A stretch of 64,000 nucleotides of DNA, from the NCBI RefSeq assembly GCF_025398275.1, contig NZ_JAODOR010000009.1, positions 110,356-174,355 on the forward strand, read 5' to 3'. Positions within the stretch are counted from its first letter, which is position 1. The number at the start of each line of letters is the position of its first letter. Positions 1 through 7,891 of this stretch are shown here, piece by piece. The position numbers and the translations under genes were made by a program. Below the pieces are notes generated by a model. It saw only the letters and a list, made by a program, of their open reading frames with translations. It did not search any database and had not been told where the DNA came from. This DNA comes from Microbacterium memoriense (GTDB taxonomy: Bacteria; Actinomycetota; Actinomycetes; Actinomycetales; Microbacteriaceae).

Positions 1-1
1 C

Positions 2-634
2 ATGCTGCCCATGTTCCTCCCGGTGATCCTGGTGCTCATCGCCGAGAACGTCGGCCACGTGCGCGGCGTCGCGACGATGACCGGCGACCCCTCCGTCAAC
101 AAGCGCACCGGCCGTGCGCTCATCGCCGACGGCATCGCCACGACGATCGCGGGCGGCTTCGGCGGTTCGGGCACGACGACGTACGGCGAGAACATCGGTG
201 TCATGGCAGCGACGCGCGTCTACTCGACGGCGGCCTACTGGGTCGCGGGCACATTCGCGATCCTCCTGGCGTTCTCCCCCAAGGTCGGCGCCGTCATCTT
301 CGCCATGCCGGCCGGTGTGCTCGGCGGCATCACCACCGCGCTCTACGGCCTGATCGGTGTCATCGGGATCAAGATCTGGGTCGACAATCAGGTCGACTTC
401 TCGCGCCCCGTGAATCAATACACGGTCGCGGTCGCGTTCGTCATCGCGATCGCCGGGTTCACGATGAACCTCGGCACGCTCAGCTTCGGTGCGATCGTGA
501 TCGCCACGGTCGCAGCGCTCGTGATCTACCACGTGGGCAACGCGATCGCGCGGGCGCGCCGGACGGGAGCGGACGACGGAGGCCCCATCGTGCCGATCGG
601 CCCCCTCGGCGGCGACCCCGAGAACGTGGGCTGA
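2..634 (+). CDS. Uracil/xanthine permease (NCS2 family), 5'-truncated
   Basis: C-terminal about 210 residues of a nucleobase:cation symporter-2 protein; the true start lies before the window, because the first visible Met falls inside a membrane segment. Visible family features are the hydrophobic helix with AENVGHV, the loop GGSGTTTYGENIGVMA characteristic of UraA/PyrP-type permeases, and further hydrophobic helices. It imports uracil or xanthine across the inner membrane in known members. A purine-breakdown cluster lies 12 kb away, so xanthine is possible, but substrate cannot be read from this fragment. It is convergent with the cebR-like gene, with 13 nt between the two stops and no obvious terminator. 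Confidence 0.85.
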   Translation: MLPMFLPVILVLIAENVGHVRGVATMTGDPSVNKRTGRALIADGIATTIAGGFGGSGTTTYGENIGVMAATRVYSTAAYWVAGTFAILLAFSPKVGAVIFAMPAGVLGGITTALYGLIGVIGIKIWVDNQVDFSRPVNQYTVAVAFVIAIAGFTMNLGTLSFGAIVIATVAALVIYHVGNAIARARRTGADDGGPIVPIGPLGGDPENVG

Positions 635-647
635 CCGCCCGGCATCC

Positions 648-1661
648 TCACGCCGAGGCGCGCACCACGAGTTCGGTCTCGAGCACCGTCACATGCGGCG
701 GCGTGCCGCCGGCGAGGAGCGAGAGCAGGATGTCGGCCATCTCTTCGCCCTGCTCACGCGAGGGCTGGCGCATCGTCGTGAGCTGCGGGTTCACGCTCGT
801 GGCGACGGGCGAGTCGTCGAAGCCGACGATGCCGACGTCTTCGGGCACGCGGATGCCGGCACGACCGAGGACCGCGAGCGCACCGCGGGCCATCAGGTCG
901 CTCGCGATGAAGAGCGCATCGAACTCGGCTCCCCCGTCGAGGATCTGCTGCATCGCTGCCGCACCACCATCAGTCGTGAAGTTGCCGTCGGCGACGGCAA
1001 CCGGCTCAAGGCCCGCCTCGGCGAGCGCCTCGCGGTATCCCTCGAGACGGTCGACGCCGGCCGGCATGGTGAGCGGACCGGTGATCGTCGCCACGCGCCG
1101 ATACCCCTTCGACAGCAGGTAGCGAGTGGCATCACGGGCACCGGCGGCGTTATCGACGTCGACGTAGAAGTCGCGCTCACGCTCCCGCACGGGCCGCCCG
1201 CCGTAGACAACGGGGACGGCGGCGGCGATCCGATCGATGAACGTGTCGCTCGTGTGGTGCGAGACGACGATCGCCCCGTCGACCGCTCCGCTGCGCACGT
1301 ACGCGGTCGTCTTGTCACGGGGATCATCGCTCGCGATGATGAGATTCAGGACGTAGTCGGACTTCCCGAGCCGGGCGTTGATGCCCGAAACGACCGCGGC
1401 GAAGAACGGGTCTCCGAAAAAGCGTGTCGTGTCTTCGGGCACCACGAGTGCGATCGCCATCGTGGCCCGCGATGCCAGCGAACGGGCTGCACGATTGGGC
1501 ACGTAGTTGAGGTCGGCGATTGCGCGGGTGACGGCATCCAACGCCGCCCGCGAAACGGACGTCGACCCGTTCACCACCCTCGACACGGTAGACCGAGACA
1601 CGCCGGCCGCCGTCGCGACCTCTTCGATCGTTGCGGCAGGGCGCGAAGTGTCGATGGTCAC
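648..1661 (-). CDS. cebR: LacI-family repressor of the cellobiose operon (CebR-like)
   Basis: 337-residue LacI/GalR regulator: N-terminal helix-turn-helix (TIEEVATAAGVSRSTVSRVVNG, residues about 11-32) and a periplasmic-binding-protein-like effector domain ending in the typical MRQPSREQGEEMADILLSLL segment. It starts with GTG six nt after the bglC stop, so it is the last gene of the ceb operon. Order and neighbours match Streptomyces cebEFG-bglC-cebR, where CebR represses until cellobiose or cellotriose is present. Palindromes matching the published CebR/CelR box lie upstream of cebE, which supports autoregulation as part of the operon. The name rests on synteny plus operator match. Confidence 0.85.
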   Translation of the reverse strand: MTIDTSRPAATIEEVATAAGVSRSTVSRVVNGSTSVSRAALDAVTRAIADLNYVPNRAARSLASRATMAIALVVPEDTTRFFGDPFFAAVVSGINARLGKSDYVLNLIIASDDPRDKTTAYVRSGAVDGAIVVSHHTSDTFIDRIAAAVPVVYGGRPVRERERDFYVDVDNAAGARDATRYLLSKGYRRVATITGPLTMPAGVDRLEGYREALAEAGLEPVAVADGNFTTDGGAAAMQQILDGGAEFDALFIASDLMARGALAVLGRAGIRVPEDVGIVGFDDSPVATSVNPQLTTMRQPSREQGEEMADILLSLLAGGTPPHVTVLETELVVRASA

Positions 1662-1667
1662 GGGTGG

Positions 1668-3119
1668 CTACTTCACTGGTGGAGGAACGTCGATCGCTCG
1701 GGCGGCGATGACCCGACGATACTCCAGTGCGCTGTCCTTGGGCGTACGCACCTGGGTGTCGTAGTCGACGTGCACGATCCCGAAGCGCTTCTCGTACCCC
1801 CACGCCCACTCGTAGTTGTCGAGCAACGACCAGTAGAAGTATCCGCGCACGTCGACTCCGGCATCCACCGCATCGACGATCGCACCGAGGTGATCACGGA
1901 GGAAGTCGACGCGCTCTGCGTCGTGCACACGATCTCCCTCGAGCACATCGTCGAACGCGGCGCCGTTCTCGGTGACGTACAGCGCGGTCCCCACCGGCTG
2001 CGCGTACTCGGTCCAGACCCGCTGGAGCAGCTCGGTGAGACCGGCCGGCTGCACCTCCCAGTGCATGCTCGTGCGCGGCAGGCCCCGTTCGTGCCAGAAG
2101 ATGTGCTCGTGCGACGGGAAGGGGGATGCCGCCACGCGGTCGGTGGGCGCATCGCCCGGCAAGGGGGGTTTCGGGTCGGGCGTCGCCCCCACGAACTCAC
2201 CGTGGTAGTAGTTCACCCCCAGCGCGTCGAGGTGCTGCGAGATGGTCTCGAGGTCACCCGGCAACGTGGCGGCGTCGAGCGCATCGATCGCTTCGGGTGC
2301 GACCGCGCGGATGTCCTCGATCGTGTCGGCCGGATACTGCCCGCGGAAGATCGGGTCGAGGAACCAACGGTTGAACTGCCCATCGATCCGCCGTGCGGCA
2401 TCGACGTCGCCCGGCACGGCAGGATCTGCCGGCTCGGCCACCGTGAGGTTGAGCGTCACCCCGAGCTTCAGGGCGGCATCCCGCTCGCGCAGTTCGCGGA
2501 GGACAGACCCGTGCCCGAGAAGGAGATGATGCGCGGCGAGCACACCGTCGGTGACGCTGTAGCGTCCCGGAGCGTGGACACCGGCCGTGTAGCTGAGGAA
2601 CGACGAGCACCACGGCTCGTTCAGGGTCGTCCAGTTCTCGACGCGGTCACCGAGGGCATCGTGCACCGACAGCGCGTACTCCGTGAACTGCTCGGCGGTC
2701 GAACGCACGGTCCAGCCGCCCCGCTCTTCGATCGCCTGCGGCAGGTCCCAGTGGTAGAGGGTCAGCCACGGGATGATGTCGGCGCCGCGGAGGTCATCGA
2801 CCAGCCGCTTGTAGAAGTCGAGCCCCTTCGCGTTGACCGGACCCCCGTCGGGGCGCACGCGCGACCACGACACGGAGAAGCGATATGTGTCGAGGCCGAG
2901 ATCCTTCATCAGGGCGACGTCGTCGCGGGAGCGGTGGTAGTGGTCGCACGCGACGTCACCGTTGTCCGCGTTGATGACGGCGCCCGGCACGCGGCTGAAC
3001 GCGTCCCAGATGGATGCCGTACGTCCGTCCTCGAAGGCCGCGCCCTCGATCTGGTACGCCGCTGTTGCTGCGCCGAACAGGAACCCGGTCGGGAACGACC
3101 GTGGCGCGGTGGTCGACAT
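1668..3119 (-). CDS. bglC: GH1 beta-glucosidase (BglC-like)
   Basis: Cytoplasmic family 1 glycoside hydrolase of about 483 residues that splits imported cellobiose or cello-oligosaccharides to glucose. The N-terminus has the GH1 signature FPTGFLFGAATAAYQIEG. The acid/base Glu is in TLNEPW and the nucleophile Glu in LYVTENGAAFDD, so both catalytic residues are present; there is no signal peptide. The start at 3119 has GAGGAG nine nt upstream. An in-frame ATG at 3152 also has GGGAG at good spacing and adds 11 residues (MSTISREESAL), so the start is ambiguous. It follows the cebG permease by 50 nt (17 nt with the longer start). Confidence 0.92.
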   Translation of the reverse strand: MSTTAPRSFPTGFLFGAATAAYQIEGAAFEDGRTASIWDAFSRVPGAVINADNGDVACDHYHRSRDDVALMKDLGLDTYRFSVSWSRVRPDGGPVNAKGLDFYKRLVDDLRGADIIPWLTLYHWDLPQAIEERGGWTVRSTAEQFTEYALSVHDALGDRVENWTTLNEPWCSSFLSYTAGVHAPGRYSVTDGVLAAHHLLLGHGSVLRELRERDAALKLGVTLNLTVAEPADPAVPGDVDAARRIDGQFNRWFLDPIFRGQYPADTIEDIRAVAPEAIDALDAATLPGDLETISQHLDALGVNYYHGEFVGATPDPKPPLPGDAPTDRVAASPFPSHEHIFWHERGLPRTSMHWEVQPAGLTELLQRVWTEYAQPVGTALYVTENGAAFDDVLEGDRVHDAERVDFLRDHLGAIVDAVDAGVDVRGYFYWSLLDNYEWAWGYEKRFGIVHVDYDTQVRTPKDSALEYRRVIAARAIDVPPPVK

Positions 3120-3169
3120 CAGCGCAGACTCCTCGCGTGAAATGGTGCTCATGGAATCGTCTCCCGCGC

Positions 3170-4087
3170 TCAGCCCTTGACCGCGCCGGCCATGATGCCG
3201 CTGACGAGTTGCTTCCCCGCAAAGACGAAGAGCAGGATGAGCGGAATCGTCGCGAGCAGCACGCCGGCGAGCACGATCGAGTAGTCGACGAAGTAGTTCG
3301 CCTGCAGCAGCGACAGCGCGACGGGGAGCGTCGGACTCTGACGGTCGAGCACGATGAACGGCCAGAAGAACTGGTTCCACGCTCCGACGAACGTGAAGAG
3401 GAAGAGCATCGCGGCAGCCGGTCGCGCCGCCACCACTCCGACGGTCCAGAAGGTGCGCAACTGCGAGGCCCCGTCGACGCGCGCCGCCTCGATGAGCTCA
3501 TCCGGCACCGCCTGGCCGATGTACTGCGTCATCCAGAAGACACCGAACGCGCTCGTGAGCGCGGGGACGATGACCGCTCCGATGTTGCCGGTCCACCCGA
3601 GGTCGGAGAACAGGATGTAGAGCGGCACGACACCGAGCTGCATCGGGACCGCCATCGTCGCGACGACGAACGCGAGCAGCCACGTGCCGCCCTTGAACTT
3701 CAGCTTGGCGAAGGCCCAGCCGGCGAGGGTCGAGAAGACGACGACGGAGGCGGCGATGACCGTCGAGCTGAAGATGGAGTTCCACAGGGCCAACCAGAAG
3801 TTGACCGCGGGGTCGTTCATGACGGAGAGCGCGTTGTCGATGAAATTGCCGCCGGGGATCCACGACATATCAGGATCGTTGATCGTGGACGCATCCCCCG
3901 AACCGATCAGGAACGACCAGTAGTACGGGAAGATCGCCGACACCGCGACGACGCCGAGACCCATGTACACCCAGAACCCGGCGCGGACGCCGCGGATCTT
4001 CGTGGTGCGCTCGTTGCGCCTGCGGCCGGCGGCATTCGGGATGCCCTCGTCGACGATGGCGAGGGGCGGTGTGCTGACAGAGCTCAT
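3170..4087 (-). CDS. cebG: Sugar ABC transporter permease (CebG/MalG type)
   Basis: 305-residue inner-membrane permease of the carbohydrate uptake family 1. Several hydrophobic helices are visible, and the EAA loop (PDELIEAARVDGASQLRTFW) contacts the ATPase. It ends with the family-typical LVSGIMAGAVKG. Its start overlaps the stop of the preceding permease gene by 4 nt, indicating translational coupling. It pairs with CebF. No ATPase gene is in the operon, so a shared MsiK-like ATPase encoded elsewhere probably energises the transporter, as in Streptomyces (family knowledge). Confidence 0.9.
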   Translation of the reverse strand: MSSVSTPPLAIVDEGIPNAAGRRRNERTTKIRGVRAGFWVYMGLGVVAVSAIFPYYWSFLIGSGDASTINDPDMSWIPGGNFIDNALSVMNDPAVNFWLALWNSIFSSTVIAASVVVFSTLAGWAFAKLKFKGGTWLLAFVVATMAVPMQLGVVPLYILFSDLGWTGNIGAVIVPALTSAFGVFWMTQYIGQAVPDELIEAARVDGASQLRTFWTVGVVAARPAAAMLFLFTFVGAWNQFFWPFIVLDRQSPTLPVALSLLQANYFVDYSIVLAGVLLATIPLILLFVFAGKQLVSGIMAGAVKG

Positions 4088-5109
4088 CGCTGGGCTCCCT
4101 TCCGTGCGCGGCGGGACGCGGAGGCGCCTCGGGTGCCTTCGTCACGGACGAGGCGACGGGTGATGAACAGGTTGATCAGACCGATGACGACGATGATGAT
4201 GAACAGGATCCACGCGAGGGCAGCCGCCCGGCCGAAGTTGAACTCGCCCCAACCAATGTTGTAGAGGTACAGGGTGATCGTCAGCCACTGCTGTGCCGAC
4301 CCACCTTGACCGGTGTTGTCGAACATGCGCGGCTCGTCGAAGATCTGCAGGCCACCGATCGTCGAGGTGATGATGACGAAGATGAGCGTCGGGCGCAACG
4401 ACGGGAGCGTGATGCTGAGGAACTGGCGGAACGCGTTCGCGCCGTCGACCGTCGCGGCCTCGTAGTACTCGCGGGGCACGGCCTGCATCGCGGCAAGCAG
4501 GATGAGGGCGTTGTAGCCGGTCCAGCGGAAGTTGACCATCGTCGCAATCGCGATGTGGCTCCAGAACGGGTCCTTGTGCCACGGAATCGGGTCGAGGCCC
4601 ATGTTGGTGAGGGTGTTGTTCACAAGACCGTGATTGTCACCGAACATGTTGCTGAAGATCAGCGCGACGGCGACGGGCGCCATCACGAAGGGGAGCAGAA
4701 CGCTCATGCGCCAAAAGGTCTTCGCGCGGATGTTGCGGTCGAGCATCGCGGCGATGAAGATCGCCAGGATCAGTTGCGGCACGGTGGAAAGCAAGAAGAT
4801 GCTGAAGGTATTGCGCAGCGCCGTCCAGAACTTGGGGTCGTTCAGGATCCAGGCGTACTGGTCGAACCCGACGAAGGTGCCGGAGTTGCGGACGAGATCC
4901 CATTCCTGGAACGAGATCACGGCCGTGAAGCCGATCGGGAAGATCCCGATGATCGCGAACATGATGAAGAACGGCGAGATGTAGAGGTAGGGCGAGAACT
5001 TGAGGTCCCACCGGCTCAGCTTCTGCGAGAACGGCATGGTGGTTTTTGGCCGATCCGGCGCAGGGCGCTTCTCGGGTGTCTTCCCGGGGCGGGTTTCGGT
5101 CGCAGTCAC
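4084..5109 (-). CDS. cebF: Sugar ABC transporter permease (CebF/MalF type)
   Basis: Inner-membrane permease of about 341 residues with a long polar N-terminus, at least six hydrophobic helices and the EAA loop PREYYEAATVDGANAFRQFLS. The GTG at 5109 is chosen as start because GGAG lies six nt upstream; the frame continues open to an ATG at 5163 that has no ribosome binding site. It is the second gene of the cellobiose operon, 83 nt after the binding-protein gene, and overlaps cebG by 4 nt. Role: forms the channel with CebG for cello-oligosaccharide import. Confidence 0.88.
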   Translation of the reverse strand: MTATETRPGKTPEKRPAPDRPKTTMPFSQKLSRWDLKFSPYLYISPFFIMFAIIGIFPIGFTAVISFQEWDLVRNSGTFVGFDQYAWILNDPKFWTALRNTFSIFLLSTVPQLILAIFIAAMLDRNIRAKTFWRMSVLLPFVMAPVAVALIFSNMFGDNHGLVNNTLTNMGLDPIPWHKDPFWSHIAIATMVNFRWTGYNALILLAAMQAVPREYYEAATVDGANAFRQFLSITLPSLRPTLIFVIITSTIGGLQIFDEPRMFDNTGQGGSAQQWLTITLYLYNIGWGEFNFGRAAALAWILFIIIVVIGLINLFITRRLVRDEGTRGASASRRARKGAQR

Positions 5110-5192
5110 GTGAGGCTCCGTTGTCGGCGTGGTGAGGGAGAAAGAAGAGAGCGCGGGTCGCACCGGAGGGCGCGACCCGCGCTCTCAGGTCA

Positions 5193-6473
5193 TCAGAAGG
5201 CGTTGACCTCTGCGACCCAGGTGTTCCACGAGGTGGTCTGGTCTTCGGTTCCGTCGAAGACGCGGTTCACCGCGTTCTGCAGTGCGTCGTGGTACTTGAA
5301 GTAGTTCGCGTCCTTGTACGGGGTGACCGTGATGGCCTCCGAACGGGCAGCGAAGATCTCACCAGTCGGCGCGTTGTTGAAGAACTCGTTCGTCGAGTCG
5401 GTGATCGCAGGGTCGCTCTGCGCGTCGATCGCGCTCGGGAACTGGCCGGCGTTGACGAAGGTCTTGGCCTGCTGCTCGGGAGCGGTCAGCCAGTCGGCGA
5501 GTGCCAGCGCGGCCTCGACGTTCTTGCCGTTCGCGGGGACGGTCAGGTACGAACCACCCCAGTTGGCGCCGCCGTTCGGGAAGACATCGGCGATCTCCCA
5601 TCCGGTGACCTCGGGTGCGTTGCCGGAGATGATGCCCAGCATCCAGCCCGGGCAGAGCATGGCGGCGAACTCACCGTTGGCCATGGAGGCGTTCCAGTCG
5701 TCGCTCCACTGGCCCGAGTATGCGGCGTTCGGGATCGCGCGCTCGACGACGAGGTTGTACGCGTCCTCGATCTCCTGGTTCTCCGTCGCGATGACCGTAC
5801 CGTCGGGCTCGGTGTACGTGAACTCCATCTGGTTCACGATGCCCTGAAGCGCCGAGTTCGCCGCGTCGATCATGGGCTTGCCGGTGGCTGCCTTGTACTG
5901 GTCGGCCACGTCGAAGAAGTTGTTCCAGTCGCCTTCGAAGAGCGCGGCGACGTCGGCGGGAGCCGATGCGAGGCCGGCCGCCTCGAAGAGGTCGGCGCGG
6001 TAGCAGATGGCCTGCGGCCCGATGTCCGTGCCGAAGCCGACGAGACGACCGTCGCCGTCGGTGGCGCCAGCTTCCTTCCAGTCGAGCCAGCGGCCCTTGG
6101 CGCTGTCGGGAACCTCGGCCAGCAGGTCGGAGTACTGCATCGCCTCGGCGAACCAGTCGATCTCGACGGCCTCGACGTCGGCCAGACCTTCCTTGCCGAG
6201 CTTCTGGAAGTAGTTCGCGCGGGCGTCACCGGACTCGGCAGCCTTGTTGTGCACGATCGTGATGTTCGGATTCGCGTCCATGTACTCCTGGAGGAGTTCA
6301 TCGGTGTACCCGAAGTCATTGAAGGTGGCGAGGGTCAGCTCGATCTTCTCTCCCGAACCCGCGTCGCCGGACGGGGCAGCGTCGCTGCTTCCGGCGCAGC
6401 CGGCCAGGACGATGGCGGACGTGGTCGCGACGCCGGCCACGAGGCCGATGCGACGCAGTGCGCGTGTGTTCAC
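5193..6473 (-). CDS. cebE: Cello-oligosaccharide-binding lipoprotein (CebE-like)
   Basis: 426-residue family 1 extracellular solute-binding protein. The N-terminus is a lipoprotein signal with lipobox LAGC (Cys about 26), followed by a Ser/Gly linker and an SBP domain with typical segments such as LTLATFNDFGY and the C-terminal EVNAF. It is the first gene of the operon, with GTG start and AGGAG about seven nt upstream. Three CebR-box-like palindromes lie 60-130 nt upstream, so transcription is probably induced by cellobiose. Substrate is assigned from operon order and operators rather than from the protein alone. Confidence 0.88.
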   Translation of the reverse strand: MNTRALRRIGLVAGVATTSAIVLAGCAGSSDAAPSGDAGSGEKIELTLATFNDFGYTDELLQEYMDANPNITIVHNKAAESGDARANYFQKLGKEGLADVEAVEIDWFAEAMQYSDLLAEVPDSAKGRWLDWKEAGATDGDGRLVGFGTDIGPQAICYRADLFEAAGLASAPADVAALFEGDWNNFFDVADQYKAATGKPMIDAANSALQGIVNQMEFTYTEPDGTVIATENQEIEDAYNLVVERAIPNAAYSGQWSDDWNASMANGEFAAMLCPGWMLGIISGNAPEVTGWEIADVFPNGGANWGGSYLTVPANGKNVEAALALADWLTAPEQQAKTFVNAGQFPSAIDAQSDPAITDSTNEFFNNAPTGEIFAARSEAITVTPYKDANYFKYHDALQNAVNRVFDGTEDQTTSWNTWVAEVNAF

Positions 6474-6535
6474 GTGTCACTCCTTTGTGGTGTGTTGCTG
6501 GTGCATGGATTGCGCGCCCTGTCCCCAGGACTTTC

Positions 6536-6549
6536 TGGGAGCGTTCTCA
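6536..6549. promoter_or_regulatory. CebR-box-like operator 1 (degenerate)
   Basis: TGGGAGCGTTCTCA, an imperfect copy of the LacI-family box TGGGAGCGCTCCCA known for Streptomyces CebR and Thermobifida CelR. It is the copy nearest to cebE, 63 nt upstream of its start. Confidence 0.65.
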
Positions 6550-6568
6550 CCGGACGATCTCGACGCTA

Positions 6569-6582
6569 TGGGATCGCTCCCA
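6569..6582. promoter_or_regulatory. CebR-box-like operator 2
   Basis: TGGGATCGCTCCCA, 13 of 14 bases identical to the CebR/CelR consensus. It sits 20 nt beyond operator 1, in the cebE upstream region. Confidence 0.8.
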
Positions 6583-6591
6583 CGAATGTCA

Positions 6592-6605
6592 AGGGAGCGC
6601 TCCCA
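6592..6605. promoter_or_regulatory. CebR-box-like operator 3 (perfect core)
   Basis: AGGGAGCGCTCCCA; the core GGGAGCGCTCCC (6593-6604) is a perfect 12-bp palindrome identical to the CebR box core. Operators 2 and 3 are centred 23 bp apart, about two helical turns, which would suit cooperative binding of repressor dimers. Confidence 0.8.
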
Positions 6606-6670
6606 TGATGCGGTCACGGTTCGGTAACAGCCCGCAACGACGCAGATCGGGAATCGCGGTGTCCGCCCCG

Positions 6671-6676
6671 TAGAAT
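6671..6676 (+). promoter_or_regulatory. Probable -10 element of purS-purQ
   Basis: TAGAAT, 39 nt upstream of the purS start and downstream of the CebR boxes. No convincing -35 is seen. The short leader ends in GGAG seven nt before the purS ATG. Confidence 0.45.
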
Positions 6677-6715
6677 GGGCACCGTCCCCGTTCCCGCGAT
6701 TATTCGGAGCTCTTC

Positions 6716-6961
6716 ATGCCCACCATCGTCGTCGACGTCATGCCCAAGGCTGAGCTGCTGGACCCGCAGGGGAAGGCGGTCTCCGGTGCGCTTCACCGAC
6801 TCGGTGTCGAAGGCTTCTCCTCTGTCCGCATCGGCAAGCGGTTCGAGCTGACGGTCGAAACCGCCGACGAAGCGACGCTCGCGACGGTGCGTCAGCTGGC
6901 CGACGACGTGCTTTCCAACGCGGTCATCGAGGATGTCGTGGGCATCGAGGTCGTGGAGTGA
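6716..6961 (+). CDS. purS: Phosphoribosylformylglycinamidine synthase subunit PurS
   Basis: 81-residue PurS, the small subunit that bridges PurQ and PurL in the three-part FGAM synthase of Gram-positive bacteria (step 4 of purine synthesis). It begins [22 protein letters not shown] and contains [13 protein letters not shown], both typical; length matches the family. It has a GGAG ribosome binding site and overlaps purQ by 4 nt. PurL is not in the window and must be encoded elsewhere. Confidence 0.95.
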   Translation: MPTIVVDVMPKAELLDPQGKAVSGALHRLGVEGFSSVRIGKRFELTVETADEATLATVRQLADDVLSNAVIEDVVGIEVVE

Positions 6962-7665
6962 CCGCCCGCATCGGGGTCATCACGTTCCCCGGATCGCTCG
7001 ACGACGGCGACGCGCAGCGCGCCATCCGTCTCGCCGGCGGGGAGCCAGTCGCCCTCTGGCACGGATCGCACGACCTCGACGGTGTCGACGCGCTCGTCCT
7101 GCCGGGTGGCTTCAGCTACGGCGACTACCTCCGCGCCGGCGCGATCGCCGCGCTTGCCCCGATCATGAGCGAAGTGAAGGATGCGGCATCCGCCGGCATG
7201 CCCATCCTCGGCATCTGCAACGGCTTCCAGATGCTCGTCGAGGCACACCTGTTGCCGGGTGGACTCATCCGCAACGCGCACCAGCAGTTCATCCGCCGCG
7301 ACCAGCGTCTGCGCGTTGAGAACGCGTCCACCGCGTGGACGAGCGGATTCGAGGTCGGCCAGGAGATCACGATTCCCCTGAAGAACGCCGACGGCGGCTA
7401 CATCTGCTCCGCCGAGACGCTCGCGCAGATCGAGGGCGACGGCCTCGTGGCCTTCCGCTACGTCGGCGTGAACCCCAACGGATCGCTGGACGACATCGCC
7501 GGACTCACGAATGCCCGCGGCAACGTCGTCGGCCTCATGCCGCACCCCGAGCACGCCGTCGAGGCCGGTTTCGGCCCGAACACTCCCGACGCCATGCGAT
7601 CGGGTGTCGACGGCCTGACGTTCTTCACCTCGGCCATCGCCGCGGTGGTCTCCGCCGCCGTCTGA
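6958..7665 (+). CDS. purQ: Phosphoribosylformylglycinamidine synthase subunit PurQ
   Basis: 235-residue class I glutamine amidotransferase supplying ammonia to FGAM synthase. It has the N-terminal [18 protein letters not shown], the nucleophile elbow GICNGFQML (catalytic Cys about residue 83), and a C-terminal His-Pro-Glu (MPHPEHAVE) completing the triad. Start overlaps purS stop by 4 nt. Downstream is a 226-nt convergent gap before the GH43-like gene. Confidence 0.96.
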   Translation: MTARIGVITFPGSLDDGDAQRAIRLAGGEPVALWHGSHDLDGVDALVLPGGFSYGDYLRAGAIAALAPIMSEVKDAASAGMPILGICNGFQMLVEAHLLPGGLIRNAHQQFIRRDQRLRVENASTAWTSGFEVGQEITIPLKNADGGYICSAETLAQIEGDGLVAFRYVGVNPNGSLDDIAGLTNARGNVVGLMPHPEHAVEAGFGPNTPDAMRSGVDGLTFFTSAIAAVVSAAV

Positions 7666-7720
7666 CCCCGATTCCGCTGCGGATCACCTCCGCCGCCACC
7701 GGATCACCTCCACCGCCACC

Positions 7721-7799
7721 GGATTCGGACATTGACACCGGATTCGGGTCCGAAAGCGCCTTCCGGCCCGAATCCACGGCATCCATCCGAATCTGATGC
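7721..7799 (+). repeat. Dispersed intergenic repeat, copy 1
   Basis: About 79 bp, sharing the order GGATTCGGA, CGGATTCGG, GAA.GCGC.TTC and GGCATCCATCCGA with a second copy at 12263-12341. It contains an inverted repeat GGATTCGGG (7740-7748) / CCCGAATCC (7767-7775) with an 18-nt loop. It lies in the gap between convergent purQ and the GH43-like gene. The rest of that gap is G/C-rich low-complexity sequence with nothing recognisable. Confidence 0.6.
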
Positions 7800-7891
7800 A
7801 CGGGCGCGGGCGGGCGGGCGCGGCGGCGCGGCGCGGGCGGGCGCACGAGAGCGGCGGCCGAGGGAGACCCCGACCGCCGCTGTCCAGCTCG

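Noticed and set aside
693..3140. 815-codon open frame on the plus strand opposite cebR and bglC
   Set aside because: Antisense shadow of two clear genes in high-GC DNA; the translation is Arg/His-rich with no family features. The same applies to other long frames opposite real genes, such as 7796-9691, 16631-18169, 26157-27446, 28678-30366 and 44278-45876.
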